A stretch of 64,000 bases of DNA from Methylobacterium radiotolerans JCM 2831 (GTDB taxonomy: Bacteria > Pseudomonadota > Alphaproteobacteria > Rhizobiales > Beijerinckiaceae): assembly GCF_000019725.1 (NCBI RefSeq), contig NC_010505.1, positions 3,599,001 to 3,663,000 of the forward strand, read 5' to 3'. The notes below the pieces were generated by a model, which saw nothing but the letters and a program-made list of their open reading frames with translations, made no database searches and was not told the DNA's origin. Positions within the stretch are counted from its first letter, which is position 1. The number at the start of each line of letters is the position of its first letter. Of this stretch, positions 53,527-62,790 are shown piece after piece. The position numbers and the translations under genes were made by a program.

Positions 53527-56097
53527 TCAGAAGCGCGAGCCGCCGGAGAAGCGGAACGCCTGGACCTGATCCGCGCCGATATGGCCGTACTTGCCGAGGA
53601 TCGGGACGAACACCTTCTGACCCTCGTCCTTCGACAGCGCGTAGGCGTAGTCGAACCGGATCGGGCCGAGCGGCGAGTTCCACAGGATGGACGCGCCGAT
53701 CGAGGAGCGGATCGCCGCCGTGTCGCGGACGTTCACGCATTCCGGCTCCACGCCGATCGTGAAGGCGTTGAAGTTGCACTTCCCGGTCGTCGGCGAGACA
53801 CCGTTGATGAAGGCGTCGCCGTTCACGTTGAAGTTGCGCTGGCCGTGATAGCCGAACAGCGTGCCGGCGTCGGCGAAGAGCGCGCCCTTCAGGCCCAGAT
53901 CGCGCGGAACGAGGGGCAGCGGGAACTGCACTTCGAGGGTGCCGCCGATGTAGGTGGAACCGCCGATCGCGTTCGAGCGGGCGTCGGCGATGCCGACGTC
54001 GCGCGGGCCGATGCCGTTCGGCGCGAAGCCGCGGACCAGCGACGGGCCGAGGAAGAACTGGTCGGTCACCCGCAGCGGGTCGTTGTTGAGCGACGAGATG
54101 TGGCCGCCCTGGAAGCGGATGAAGCCGACCACGTCCTCGAAGATCTCCTTGTAGTACCGCGCGTCGGCGGTCACGCGGAAGAACTTCGAGTCGCCGCCCA
54201 GGCCGGCGACGTCGGGCTTCAGCTCGGCGTAGAGGCCGTTGCGGGGCGCGCCGATCACGTCGAGGGTCGAGTAGGCGAGCGTCAGGCCGGCCAGCGACGT
54301 GAGCGTGTTGCCCTGCGAGCCCTTGATGGCGATCGAGGCCTCGCCGTCATACGCGCAGTTCGGGTAGATCGACTGGCCGCCGATGTTCCGGCCCGTGTTC
54401 GGGTCGATCGTGCCCGCCGCGTAGGTGGCGGTGTAGCCCGGGATCGGGATCGAGCAGTCGTTGTACGGCCGCTTGAGGGTGTTCGGCACCTTCAGCTCGG
54501 TGTTGTACAGCGAGTAGCGCAGCGTGATGCCGAACTCCTCGGTGATCGGCAGGCCGAGGCGCAGCTGGCCGCCGTACACCGTGGTCTCGTAGCGCGAGTA
54601 CCGGGTCAGGTCGGAGTACTTGTAGAAGGCGTCGAAGCCCGCCGCGAGGCGGTAGCCGAGGAAGTACGGCTCGGTGAACGAGAAGTCGACGCCGCGCGAG
54701 TACTGGCCGCCCGTGCCGGCGAGGCGGACGTACTGGCCGCGACCGAGGAAGTTCGACTCGGAGACCGAGACCTCGCCGATGATGCCGTCCTGGGTGGAGT
54801 AGCCGCCCGCCACCGAGAACGAACCCGTGGGCTGATCCTCGACGTCGATGTTGATGACCACGCGGTCCGGGGCCGAGCCCGGCTCGTTGGAGAAGCGGAC
54901 TTTCTTGAAGAAGCCCAGGCCGTTCAGGCGGCGCTCGGCGCGGTCGGTCAGCACGCGGTTGTAGGCGTCGCCCTCCGCGATATCGAGCTCGCGGCGGATG
55001 ACGTAGTCGCGGGTGCGGGTGTTGCCGCGGATGTTGATGCGCTCGACGTAGACGTGCGGGCCGTCCTCGACCACGAAGCCCAGGGAGACCTGGTGGCTCG
55101 CCGGGTCGCGCTGGCCGGTCGGGCGGACCTGCGCGAACGGGTAGCCGGCGCGGTTGACCTCGCGGGTGACGTTGTTGAGCGTCTTCTCGACGTCGTCGGC
55201 GTTGTAGATGTCGCCCACCGAGGTGGCGATGTCGCTGTCGAGCTTCGTGGTGTCGAGGCCCGGCAGGCGCGAATCCACCTGGACGGCGCCGACCTTGTAC
55301 TGCTCGCCCTCGTTCACCGTGATGGTGATGACGTAGCCGGACTTGTCGCCCTCGACGTAGCGCGCGTCGGCGCTGACCACCTGGAAGTCGGCGTAGCCGT
55401 TCTTCAGGTAGTAGCGGCGGACCTGGTCGAGGTCGTTGGTGATGCGGTCGGGATCGTAGACGTCGGAGGTCTTGATGAACGACAGGAAGTTCATCTCCGA
55501 GGAGCTCATCAGCCCCTTCAGCGTCCGCTCCGAGTAGGCGTTGTTGCCGACGAAGTTGATCGAGATGATGCCGGTCTTATCGCCCTCGTCGATCTGGTAG
55601 ATCACGTCGACGCGGCCGTTGGGCAGGTCGACCGTCCGGTAGGTCACCTTGGCGGTGCCGCGACCGAAGCGCTTGTAGACGTCGCGGATGCGCGCGAGGT
55701 CGGCGTTGATGATCGCCTCGCTGTACGGCCCGCGGGCCTTGGCCTCGACCACGCCCTCCAGGGTGGCCTTCTCGATCTTCTTGTTGCCCTCGAAGACGAC
55801 GCGGTTGATCAGGTTGTTCTCGCGGACCGTCACCACCGTGCGGCCACCCGACTGGGCGACCTTCACGTCGGAGAACATCCCGCTCGCGAGCAGGTTGCGG
55901 CGGGCCTCCTCGGCGGAGCCGGACGCCGTCCCGGTCACGTAGGACCGGATCGTGTCGGCATCGACGCGCTGGTTGCCCTGGACGACGATCTGCTGCGCCT
56001 GGGCAGCCCCGCTCAGGACGACACCCAGACCGGCAGTGACTAGGACGATGGTTTTCCGCACCGACTTACGTCGGGGCTTCCCCGTCAACGACATCAT
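53527..56097 (-). CDS. bamA: Outer-membrane protein assembly factor BamA
   Basis: 856-residue Omp85 protein at the heart of the BAM complex. A signal peptide (about 1-35, ending AQAQ) is followed by five POTRA domains (first [18 protein letters not shown]; later [20 protein letters not shown]). The 16-strand barrel has the loop 6 LVRGF motif and ends with a C-terminal Phe (FSGGSRF). Two adjacent ATGs begin the frame. It follows rseP after a 422-base gap with its own likely promoter. Confidence 0.96.
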
Positions 56098-56202
56098 GCA
56101 ATCGCCCGTTTCTGTTCTGGTCGCGGGGGTTAGCCCGTCACAGGCGACCGTTGATCGGCCGTCCCGTCACCTGGTCCAAGCGTGGCTTCGGTCCAAGCGT
56201 AG

Positions 56203-56230
56203 CTCTTAGCGGGATTCCCCTGCCAAGCAA
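56203..56230 (-). promoter_or_regulatory. Possible bamA promoter
   Basis: On the minus strand, TTGCTT, 16 bases, TAAGAG. It would give a bamA leader of about 100 bases. The matches to consensus are modest. Confidence 0.35.
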
Positions 56231-56484
56231 ACGCGCGGGAGGCCATCGTCAGGGGATTTTGGGGGGTCGTGGCCTTCGCGCCACTTAACGGTGCGGTCAG
56301 CCTGCGGGCAAACCGCGGATCGTGGTGAACGACCCGTAAACGTCTGGGCCGTCGCACCTTTTCAGCGGCCCTCGCGATCCCGTGAACGCGATTTTAACCC
56401 CGTTTCGACGCGCCGGCGGGGCGTCATCCGGGCGGTGTCCGGGCGAGATCGCGGCGGGATTGGGGCAGCGTTTCCGGTGGAGAT

Positions 56485-56512
56485 CCGGCGGGGATCCCGG
56501 GATCCCCGCCGG
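56485..56512 (-). terminator. 28-bp perfect palindrome after rseP
   Basis: CCGGCGGGGATCCC directly abuts its own reverse complement, 7 bases past the rseP stop. It can form a long hairpin and probably terminates rseP transcription or protects its 3' end. No T-tract. Confidence 0.55.
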
Positions 56513-56519
56513 CCCCGGA

Positions 56520-57674
56520 TCAGGTGTTCCGCCAGGAGGCGCCGAGGTTGAGGATGTCGTTCCAGGCGGCGAACAGCATCAGCATCAGCACCAGGGCGAG
56601 GCCGATGCGGAAGCCGATCTCCTGGGCCCGCTCGCTGAGCGGGCGGCCGCGCACCACCTCGAAGGCGTAGAACAGCAGGTGGCCGCCATCGAGCAGCGGC
56701 ACCGGGAACAGGTTGAGCAGGCCGATCGAGACGGAGAGCAGGGCGATCAGCCCGACCAGACCGCCGACGCCGCCGGTCTTGGCGACCTCGCCGGAGACGC
56801 GGGCGATGCCGATCGGACCCGAGAGCTGGTCGGCGGATTCCCGGCCGGTCACGAGCTTGCCGAGATACGAGAAGGTGCGCTCGACGACGAAGTAGGTCTC
56901 CTTCACGCCGAGATTGAGCGAGTCGAGCGCGCCGTAATGCACGAGCCGCGCCTCCGAGCCCGCGGGGGAGCGGATGCCGAGCCGGCCGATCCGGTGGCGG
57001 CCGAACGGCGTCTTCTCCTCGAAGGTCGCCGGCGTCGCCTGGATGGTGATGGGCTGGTCGTTGCGCTCCACCGTGAAGGTCAGCGGCGTCCCGGCGCTGC
57101 CGGTGACCGTGCGGTACATGGCGTTGAAGTCGCCGATCTTCTCGCCGTCGATGGCGGTGATCACGTCGCCGGGCTGGAAGCCGGCCTGGGCGGCGACGCT
57201 GTTCGGCTCCACCGACGAGACCCGGGCGGGCAGCTCGTAGCGGCCGCCGAGCCAGATGGCGCCCGCGAAGAGCAGGATCGCCAGGATGAAGTTCGCCACC
57301 GGGCCCGCGGCGACGATCGCGGCGCGCTTCGACACGGGCTGGGTCGGGAAGCTGATCGCCCGCTCCTGCGGGCTCATCCGGGCGACGGCCTCCGGATCCG
57401 GCATGCTGGCGCCGTTCACGTCGCCGTGGAACTTCACGTAGCCGCCGAGCGGGATCGCGCAGACCTTCCAGCGGGTGCCGCGCCGGTCGTTGAAGCCGAA
57501 CAGCTCGGGGCCGAAGCCGAGCGAGAAGGCGTGCACGCCGACCCCGCACCAGCGCCCGACCAGGAAGTGGCCCATCTCGTGCACGAACACCACGACGGTG
57601 AGCACGAACAGGAACGGGATCACGGCACCGAAGAAACCGCCGGCGGTCCCGCCCATCGCGTTGAGGAAGTCCAT
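56520..57674 (-). CDS. rseP: Site-2 protease RseP/MmpA
   Basis: 384-residue intramembrane zinc metalloprotease. The HEMGH motif (32-36) lies in the first membrane segment, followed by GVGVHAFSLGFGPELFG and a PDZ domain (about 130-205, GFQPGDVITAIDGEKI). The second zinc motif is in NLFPVPLLDGGHLLF, and a final helix ends the protein. It cuts membrane-bound anti-sigma or polarity factors (PodJ in Caulobacter). Only one obvious PDZ, versus two in E. coli RseP. The ATG at 57672-57674 fits family starts. Confidence 0.93.
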   Translation of the reverse strand: MDFLNAMGGTAGGFFGAVIPFLFVLTVVVFVHEMGHFLVGRWCGVGVHAFSLGFGPELFGFNDRRGTRWKVCAIPLGGYVKFHGDVNGASMPDPEAVARMSPQERAISFPTQPVSKRAAIVAAGPVANFILAILLFAGAIWLGGRYELPARVSSVEPNSVAAQAGFQPGDVITAIDGEKIGDFNAMYRTVTGSAGTPLTFTVERNDQPITIQATPATFEEKTPFGRHRIGRLGIRSPAGSEARLVHYGALDSLNLGVKETYFVVERTFSYLGKLVTGRESADQLSGPIGIARVSGEVAKTGGVGGLVGLIALLSVSIGLLNLFPVPLLDGGHLLFYAFEVVRGRPLSERAQEIGFRIGLALVLMLMLFAAWNDILNLGASWRNT

Positions 57675-57840
57675 AAGCCGTATTCCTGGCCGTCTCGGCG
57701 CCGGCTTCTCGGGCCGGCCATCCGCCCTGTCTAGCAGATCGGCGGTGCCGACCGCCAACGCAATCCTGCGGCTCGGCCGCGGAACGTCGCACGCACCGTC
57801 CGAAACCGCACCGGCCGATCGCGCGCGGCGGTCCCGCCCG

Positions 57841-59427
57841 TCAGTGGCCGCCGCCTCCGCCCGCGCCGGCATTCGGCCGCCGGATCATGGGGACCGCGCA
57901 GGCCATCGCGAGGAACAGGACGGTGAGGGACAGGAACACGTCCTCGAAGGCCATGACGAGGCCCTGGATCCGCACCGTGTTGGTCATCGCCTTCAGGGCC
58001 ATGCCGGAGGCGGCGCTGCCGTAGGCGTCGAAGCCGCGCTGCAGCGCGTCGAGGCGCTCCAGCGCGGCCGTGTTCGCCCAGGTGAAGCGCTCGTGCAGCC
58101 GGGCGAGGTGCAGGTCCCAGCGGTCGTTGAGGATCGTGTTGATCAGCGCGAGCCCGACCGCGCCGCCGAGGTTGCGGGTCAGGTTGAACAGCCCCGACGC
58201 GTTCTTCATCCGTGCCGGCGGCAGCGTGCCCAGCGCGATGTTGTTGATCGGGATCATGCACAGCATCAGCGAGCAGCCGCGCAGGATCTGCGGCAGCAGC
58301 AGCTCGTAGAAGTCCCAGTCCTTGGTGAGCCCGGTGACGATCCAGGTGCCGCAGGCGAAGCCGACGAAGCCGATCCCCATCATGATCCGGGGATCGACCC
58401 TGCCCGAGAGCCGGCCGGCGATCGGCGCGGTGGCGAACATGCACAGGCCGGAGACGAACATCGTCTCGCCGATCATCAGCGCCGAGTAGCCGCGCACCCG
58501 GGCGAGGTAGACCGGGTAGATGTAGGTCAGACCGTAGAGGCCGATGCCCAGCACGAAGCTCGCCACGCAGCCGCTGGCGAAGTTCCGGTCCGAGAAGGCC
58601 CGGAGATCGACGATCGGCTGCTTCGCCGTGAAGACCCGCCAGAAGAACAGCAGCGCCGACGCCCCGCAGACGACCGCGCAGGCGAAGACCGCCTCGTCCT
58701 GCAGCCAGTCGTGGTTCGGCCCCTCCTCCAGCACGTACTCGAGGCAGCCGAGGAAGCCGGCCATGAAGGCGAGGCCGGCCCAGTCGAACGATCTGATCAG
58801 GCCGTAATTGGGCTCGTCGAAATCGACCAGGATCCAGGTCGAGACGGTCACGAAGATGCCCGGCACGACGTTGATCAGGAACAGCCAGTGCCACGACATC
58901 AGGTCAGTCAGGTAGCCGCCCACCGTCGGGCCGATCGTCGGCGCCAGCGTCGCCACGAGGCCGATCATCGGCGAGACGATGGTCCGCTTCGAGGGCGGGA
59001 AGATCGTGAAGGCCGCGGCGAAGACGGTCGGGATCATGCCGCCGCCGATGAAGCCCTGGAGCGCCCGCCAGACGATCATCTCGCCGATCGACGAGGAGGT
59101 GGCGCACATCAGGCTCATCAGGGTGAAGCCGCCCGCCGAGATGGCGAACATCCAGCGCGTCGAGAGCACCCGCGACAGGGTGCCGGAGAGCGGGATCGAG
59201 ATGACCTCGGCAATCAGGTAGCTGGTCTGGACCCAGGGGATCTCGTCGCCGGAGGCCGAGAGCCCGGCCTGGATCTCGTTCAGGGAGGCCGAGACGATCT
59301 GGATGTCCAGGATCGCCATGAACATGCCGAAGACCATGCAGACGAACGCCACCATGCGGCGGCGGTCGAGGGGCGGCTCGGCGGCGCGGGTCGGCGCGCC
59401 GGGCGCGAGGGCGGCGCTGGCGGCCAT
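57841..59427 (-). CDS. emrB: DHA2-family MFS multidrug efflux permease (EmrB type)
   Basis: 528-residue inner-membrane drug/proton antiporter with about 14 helices. It begins after a short Ala-rich tail with VAFVCMVFGMFMAILDIQIV. The conserved GTLSRVLSTRWMF loop and motif C-type GLVATLAPTIGPTVGGYLTD are visible. It works with the EmrA adaptor encoded 8 bases upstream, exporting hydrophobic compounds. Under the TetR regulator with operators at 60.7-60.8 kb. Confidence 0.92.
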   Translation of the reverse strand: MAASAALAPGAPTRAAEPPLDRRRMVAFVCMVFGMFMAILDIQIVSASLNEIQAGLSASGDEIPWVQTSYLIAEVISIPLSGTLSRVLSTRWMFAISAGGFTLMSLMCATSSSIGEMIVWRALQGFIGGGMIPTVFAAAFTIFPPSKRTIVSPMIGLVATLAPTIGPTVGGYLTDLMSWHWLFLINVVPGIFVTVSTWILVDFDEPNYGLIRSFDWAGLAFMAGFLGCLEYVLEEGPNHDWLQDEAVFACAVVCGASALLFFWRVFTAKQPIVDLRAFSDRNFASGCVASFVLGIGLYGLTYIYPVYLARVRGYSALMIGETMFVSGLCMFATAPIAGRLSGRVDPRIMMGIGFVGFACGTWIVTGLTKDWDFYELLLPQILRGCSLMLCMIPINNIALGTLPPARMKNASGLFNLTRNLGGAVGLALINTILNDRWDLHLARLHERFTWANTAALERLDALQRGFDAYGSAASGMALKAMTNTVRIQGLVMAFEDVFLSLTVLFLAMACAVPMIRRPNAGAGGGGGH

Positions 59428-59435
59428 CGCCGGTC

Positions 59436-60701
59436 TCAGCGGCTCGCGGTGCTGACCGGCCGCGGCGCGGAGGCGCGGTCGAGGACGGAGCGGTCCGCGC
59501 CGGTGCGGGTGTCGACCCGCACCACCGCCGACAGGCCCGGCCGCAGCAGGCCCTCCCGGGCGACCTCCTCGGGCACGCGCACCCGGACCGGCAGGCGCTG
59601 GACGATCTTGGTGAAGTTGCCGGTGGCGTTGTCGGGCGGCAGCAGGCTGAAGACCGAGCCGGAGGCCGGCGAGAACGATTCCACCACGGCGTGGATCTCA
59701 CGGTCCGGATAGGCGTCGACCGTCACGGTCACCGGCTGTCCGGGACGCATGCGCTCGACCTGGGTCTCCTTGAAGTTCGCGTCGATCCGGACGCTCTGGA
59801 GCGGGACCAGCGCGGCGACCCGCGTGCCGGGCCCGACATAGGCGCCGGCCTCGACGGCCTTGTTGCCGACCACACCGTCGAAGGGCGCGCGGATGACCGT
59901 GAAGTCGAGGTCGCGCCGGGCCCGGTCGACGGCGGTGCGCAGCTCCGCCGCGAGGCTCTCCGCCTCGCGCTTCTGCGCCTGGAGCACGTCCACGTTGGCG
60001 CGGGCCGCGAGGAGGCCCGCCTCCATGGCCTTCACGGAGGCCTCGGTGCGGTCGCGGTCGGCGCGGGTCTGGTCGATGCGCGACTTGGCCACGTAATCCG
60101 CCTGCATCTGCGTCGACCGGGCGAAGTCGGCCTGGGCGCGGACGGCGTCGGCGCGGGTCGCGTCGAGCTGCGCGGCGGCCTGGGCGACCTGGGCCTGCGC
60201 CGCCTCGGCCTGCCGGCCGATCCGCGCGATCGTGCTCTCCTGGGTGGCGAGCTTGTCCTGCGCCGCCTGCAGCGCGAGGCGGTAGTCGCCGTCGTCGAGC
60301 TTGGCGATGACGTCGCCCTTCCTCACCGCGAGGCCGTTCACCACCGGGACCGACTGGAGATAGCCCGGGATCTTGGCCGCGAGGACCGAGATGTCGGCCT
60401 GGACGTAGGCGTCGTCGGTCGAGACGAAGAACCGCCCGACGGTCCACCACTGCCACCCCTGATACGCGCCGCCGCCCAGGGCGGCCGTCAGCAGTCCGAG
60501 CAGGACGAGCCGCCTCATGGAGCGCTTGCGCGCGGGCGGCGCCTCGACCGGCACGGGCGTCGGCAGGGACGCCGCGGCGGCGGCCGGCGCGGTGCGCTCG
60601 GCGCGCGCCTCGTCCCCGGCCTCGATTCGGGTCTCAATACCGGTCTCAATACCCGTCTCGAGACCGGAACTCGGCCGATCGGCGTCCTCGCGAAGGGACA
60701 T
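59436..60701 (-). CDS. emrA: HlyD/EmrA-family membrane fusion protein
   Basis: 421-residue periplasmic adaptor. A polar N-terminus contains a tetrapeptide repeat (ETGI-ETGI-ETRI), then one membrane span (about 64-86). The barrel-sandwich and a long coiled-coil hairpin (about 130-250, rich in Ala/Gln) follow, with IRAPFDGVVGNKAVEAGAYVGPG in the lipoyl part. The ATG at 60699-60701 is chosen because 60,721-60,739 is an operator palindrome; the upstream frame merely reads through it. Partner of EmrB. Confidence 0.9.
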   Translation of the reverse strand: MSLREDADRPSSGLETGIETGIETRIEAGDEARAERTAPAAAAASLPTPVPVEAPPARKRSMRRLVLLGLLTAALGGGAYQGWQWWTVGRFFVSTDDAYVQADISVLAAKIPGYLQSVPVVNGLAVRKGDVIAKLDDGDYRLALQAAQDKLATQESTIARIGRQAEAAQAQVAQAAAQLDATRADAVRAQADFARSTQMQADYVAKSRIDQTRADRDRTEASVKAMEAGLLAARANVDVLQAQKREAESLAAELRTAVDRARRDLDFTVIRAPFDGVVGNKAVEAGAYVGPGTRVAALVPLQSVRIDANFKETQVERMRPGQPVTVTVDAYPDREIHAVVESFSPASGSVFSLLPPDNATGNFTKIVQRLPVRVRVPEEVAREGLLRPGLSAVVRVDTRTGADRSVLDRASAPRPVSTASR

Positions 60702-60720
60702 ATCAGCGCCTCGAAATCGA

Positions 60721-60739
60721 TGACCGAACCGTTCGGTCA
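60721..60739. promoter_or_regulatory. TetR-type operator 1
   Basis: TGACCGAAC-C-GTTCGGTCA, a perfect 9-bp inverted repeat around one base, 19 bases upstream of the emrA start. Repeats the sequence at 60,787. Confidence 0.8.
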
Positions 60740-60786
60740 ATAACCAGGCACGACTTGACGCGCCCCCGAAGAAGCCGCAGGTTATT

Positions 60787-60807
60787 TTGACCGAACGGTT
60801 CGGTCAA
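60787..60807. promoter_or_regulatory. TetR-type operator 2
   Basis: TTGACCGAAC-G-GTTCGGTCAA, a perfect 10-bp inverted repeat, 31 bases ahead of the tetR start. TTGACG at 60,755-60,760 could be a -35 element for tetR, so binding here would give autorepression. Confidence 0.8.
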
Positions 60808-60838
60808 GCGTGACGGTGTCACGGTGCGGAGCGGGATG

Positions 60839-61477
60839 ATGGCTCAGGGTGCGGCGCTGGAGCGGGGTCAGGCCCAGCACGAGGGCGACAAGCGGCAGCA
60901 GATCCTCGAGGGCGCGCGGACGGTGTTCCTGGCGGCGGGGTTCGACGGGGCCAGCATGGGCGAGATCGCCCGGGCGGCCGGGGTCTCGAAGGGCACGCTC
61001 TACGTCTACTTCGAGAACAAGGAGGACCTGTTCGAGGCGCTGGCGATCCAGGAGAAGGCCAGCCTCGCCGAGGCCCTGTTCACCCTGGACGCGGACGATC
61101 CCGACGTGCCGGGCGTCCTGACGCGGCTCGGAAGCAGCTTCCTGACCGAGATGTGCCGGCCGGCGCACGTCTCGCTGGTCCGCATGGTCATCGGCGCGAG
61201 CGAGAAGTTTCCGCGCTTCGGGCAGGTCTACTATCAGGCCGGTCCGGCCCGCGGCGTCGAGCGCCTCTCGCGCTACCTCGACGCGCAGGTCCAGGCGGGG
61301 CGCCTGACGATCGCCGACACCGAGCTCGCGGCCCGGCACTTCCTGCATCTCTGCCAGGCGGGTCTGCTGACCCGCCTGCTGTTCGCGGCGGGCGGCATCG
61401 CCGGCGAGGCCGAGATGCGCCATCAGGTCGACGAGGCAGTCCGGGTGTTCCTGGCCGGGTACGGCCCCGCGCGCTGA
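60839..61477 (+). CDS. TetR/AcrR-family repressor of the efflux operon
   Basis: 212-residue regulator. The helix-turn-helix (about 19-64) reads ILEGARTVFLAAGFDGASMGEIARAAGVSKGTLYVYFENKEDLF, the AcrR pattern, followed by a helical ligand domain with a TetR_C-like region (FGQVYYQAGPARGVERL). The ATG at 60839 is chosen over 60836 because of GGAG 7 bases upstream. Divergent from emrAB, with two identical-type palindromes between them, the layout of a self-regulated drug-responsive repressor. Confidence 0.9.
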   Translation: MAQGAALERGQAQHEGDKRQQILEGARTVFLAAGFDGASMGEIARAAGVSKGTLYVYFENKEDLFEALAIQEKASLAEALFTLDADDPDVPGVLTRLGSSFLTEMCRPAHVSLVRMVIGASEKFPRFGQVYYQAGPARGVERLSRYLDAQVQAGRLTIADTELAARHFLHLCQAGLLTRLLFAAGGIAGEAEMRHQVDEAVRVFLAGYGPAR

Positions 61478-61500
61478 GGCGCAGCTCAGGCGGGAAACGT

Positions 61501-61590
61501 CGTTGCGAGCGCGGCGAAGCGATCCAGCGGCGCGACGCTCGCAGAATGTTGCGCCGACCTGGGTTGCTTCGCCGCGCTCGCAATGACCGG
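61501..61590. repeat. Dispersed inverted-repeat element, copy 4
   Basis: Arms CGTTGCGAGCGCGGCGAAGC and TTGCTTCGCCGCGCTCGCAA pair almost perfectly around a centre of about 45 bases. Lies between convergent tetR and dxr and may terminate both. Confidence 0.75.
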
Positions 61591-61592
61591 GT

Positions 61593-62771
61593 TCAGCCGG
61601 CGGCGCGCAGCTCCGGCAGGGCCTCGGCGCTCCAGATCCGCACGTGGGCATCGATGGCGAGCGCCTCGTCGACGTCGGCGGGCGCGGTCCGGTACCGGCC
61701 GGCGAAGTGCGCGCAGGCGCGCTCGACCAGATCGCTGATCCCGTAGAAGCCGATCCGGCCGGCGATGAAGGCCGCCACCGCGATCTCGTTGGCCGCGTTC
61801 ATCACGGTCGGCGCCGCACCGCCCGCCGCCAGCGCCGCGCGGGCGATCCGCAGGCACGGGAAGCGCGCCTCGTCCGCGGCCTCGAAGGTGAGCGATCCGA
61901 GCTTCACGAGGTCGAGGGGCCGGCCCCGCTGGATCGTGAGCCGGTCACCGAGGCCGAGGCAGTGCGAGATCGGCACGCGCATGTCGGGCAGCGCCAGCTC
62001 GGCGGTCACGGCGCCGTCGAGCCAGTAGACCATCCCGTGGATCACCGATTGCGGGTGCACCACGACGTCGAGCCGCTCGGGCTCGATGCCGAACAGGTGG
62101 TGCGCCTCGATCAGCTCGAGCCCCTTGTTCATCAGGCTCGCCGAATCGATGTTGATCTTCATCCCCATCGACCAGGTCGGATGGGCGGCGGCCTCGGCCG
62201 CGGAGGCGGCGGCGATCCGCTCGCGGCTCCAGGTCCGGAACGGGCCGCCCGAGGCCGTGATCATCATGGTGCGGACGTCGGCGAGCGGCCGGCCGGCCAG
62301 CGCCTGGCTCAGCGCGTCGTGCTCGGAATCCATCGGCAGGATCGTGGCGCCGTAGCGGGCGGCGTCGCGCATGAAGGCGTCGCCGGCGCAGACGAGGCTC
62401 TCCTTGTTGGCGAGGGCGACCTTGCGGCCGAGCCGAAGGGCCGCGTGGGTCGATTTCAGCCCCGCCGCCCCGCTCACGGCGGCGACGACGATGTCGGCGT
62501 CGCGGGCGGCGGCCTCCATGACGGCCGCCTCCCCCGCCCCGCTCGGGATGCCGGAGCCCGACAGGGCCTCGGCCAGCGCCGGGCCCGCGGCCTCGTCGGC
62601 GAGCGCCGCGAAGGAGGCGTTGAGCTCGCGGGCGACCTTGGCCAGGGCGACGGGATCCTTGCCGCCCACCAGGGCGCCGACGCGGAACCGGTCGGCGTGC
62701 TGGGCCAGGAGGTCGGCGGTGGAGCGGCCGATCGAGCCGGTGGCGCCGAAGACGGTGACGACCTGGGTCAC
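61593..62771 (-). CDS. dxr: 1-deoxy-D-xylulose 5-phosphate reductoisomerase
   Basis: 392-residue MEP-pathway enzyme making methylerythritol 4-phosphate with NADPH. GATGSIGRSTADLL (9-22) binds NADPH. Metal and substrate motifs are MDSEHDALSQAL, ITASGGPFRTW and HPTWSMGMKINIDSASLMNKGLE. Starts 19 bases after cdsA and sits in the envelope cluster, but its usual downstream neighbour rseP is separated by the efflux cassette. Confidence 0.96.
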   Translation of the reverse strand: MTQVVTVFGATGSIGRSTADLLAQHADRFRVGALVGGKDPVALAKVARELNASFAALADEAAGPALAEALSGSGIPSGAGEAAVMEAAARDADIVVAAVSGAAGLKSTHAALRLGRKVALANKESLVCAGDAFMRDAARYGATILPMDSEHDALSQALAGRPLADVRTMMITASGGPFRTWSRERIAAASAAEAAAHPTWSMGMKINIDSASLMNKGLELIEAHHLFGIEPERLDVVVHPQSVIHGMVYWLDGAVTAELALPDMRVPISHCLGLGDRLTIQRGRPLDLVKLGSLTFEAADEARFPCLRIARAALAAGGAAPTVMNAANEIAVAAFIAGRIGFYGISDLVERACAHFAGRYRTAPADVDEALAIDAHVRIWSAEALPELRAAG

Positions 62772-62790
62772 GGGTTCAACTCCCTCATCG

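Larger units (their letters stand above)
56098..56519. other. 422-base rseP-bamA spacer
   Basis: No gene. Contains the 28-bp palindrome near rseP and a possible bamA promoter near 56,203-56,230, with a moderately AT-rich segment around 56,250-56,400. Confidence 0.5.
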
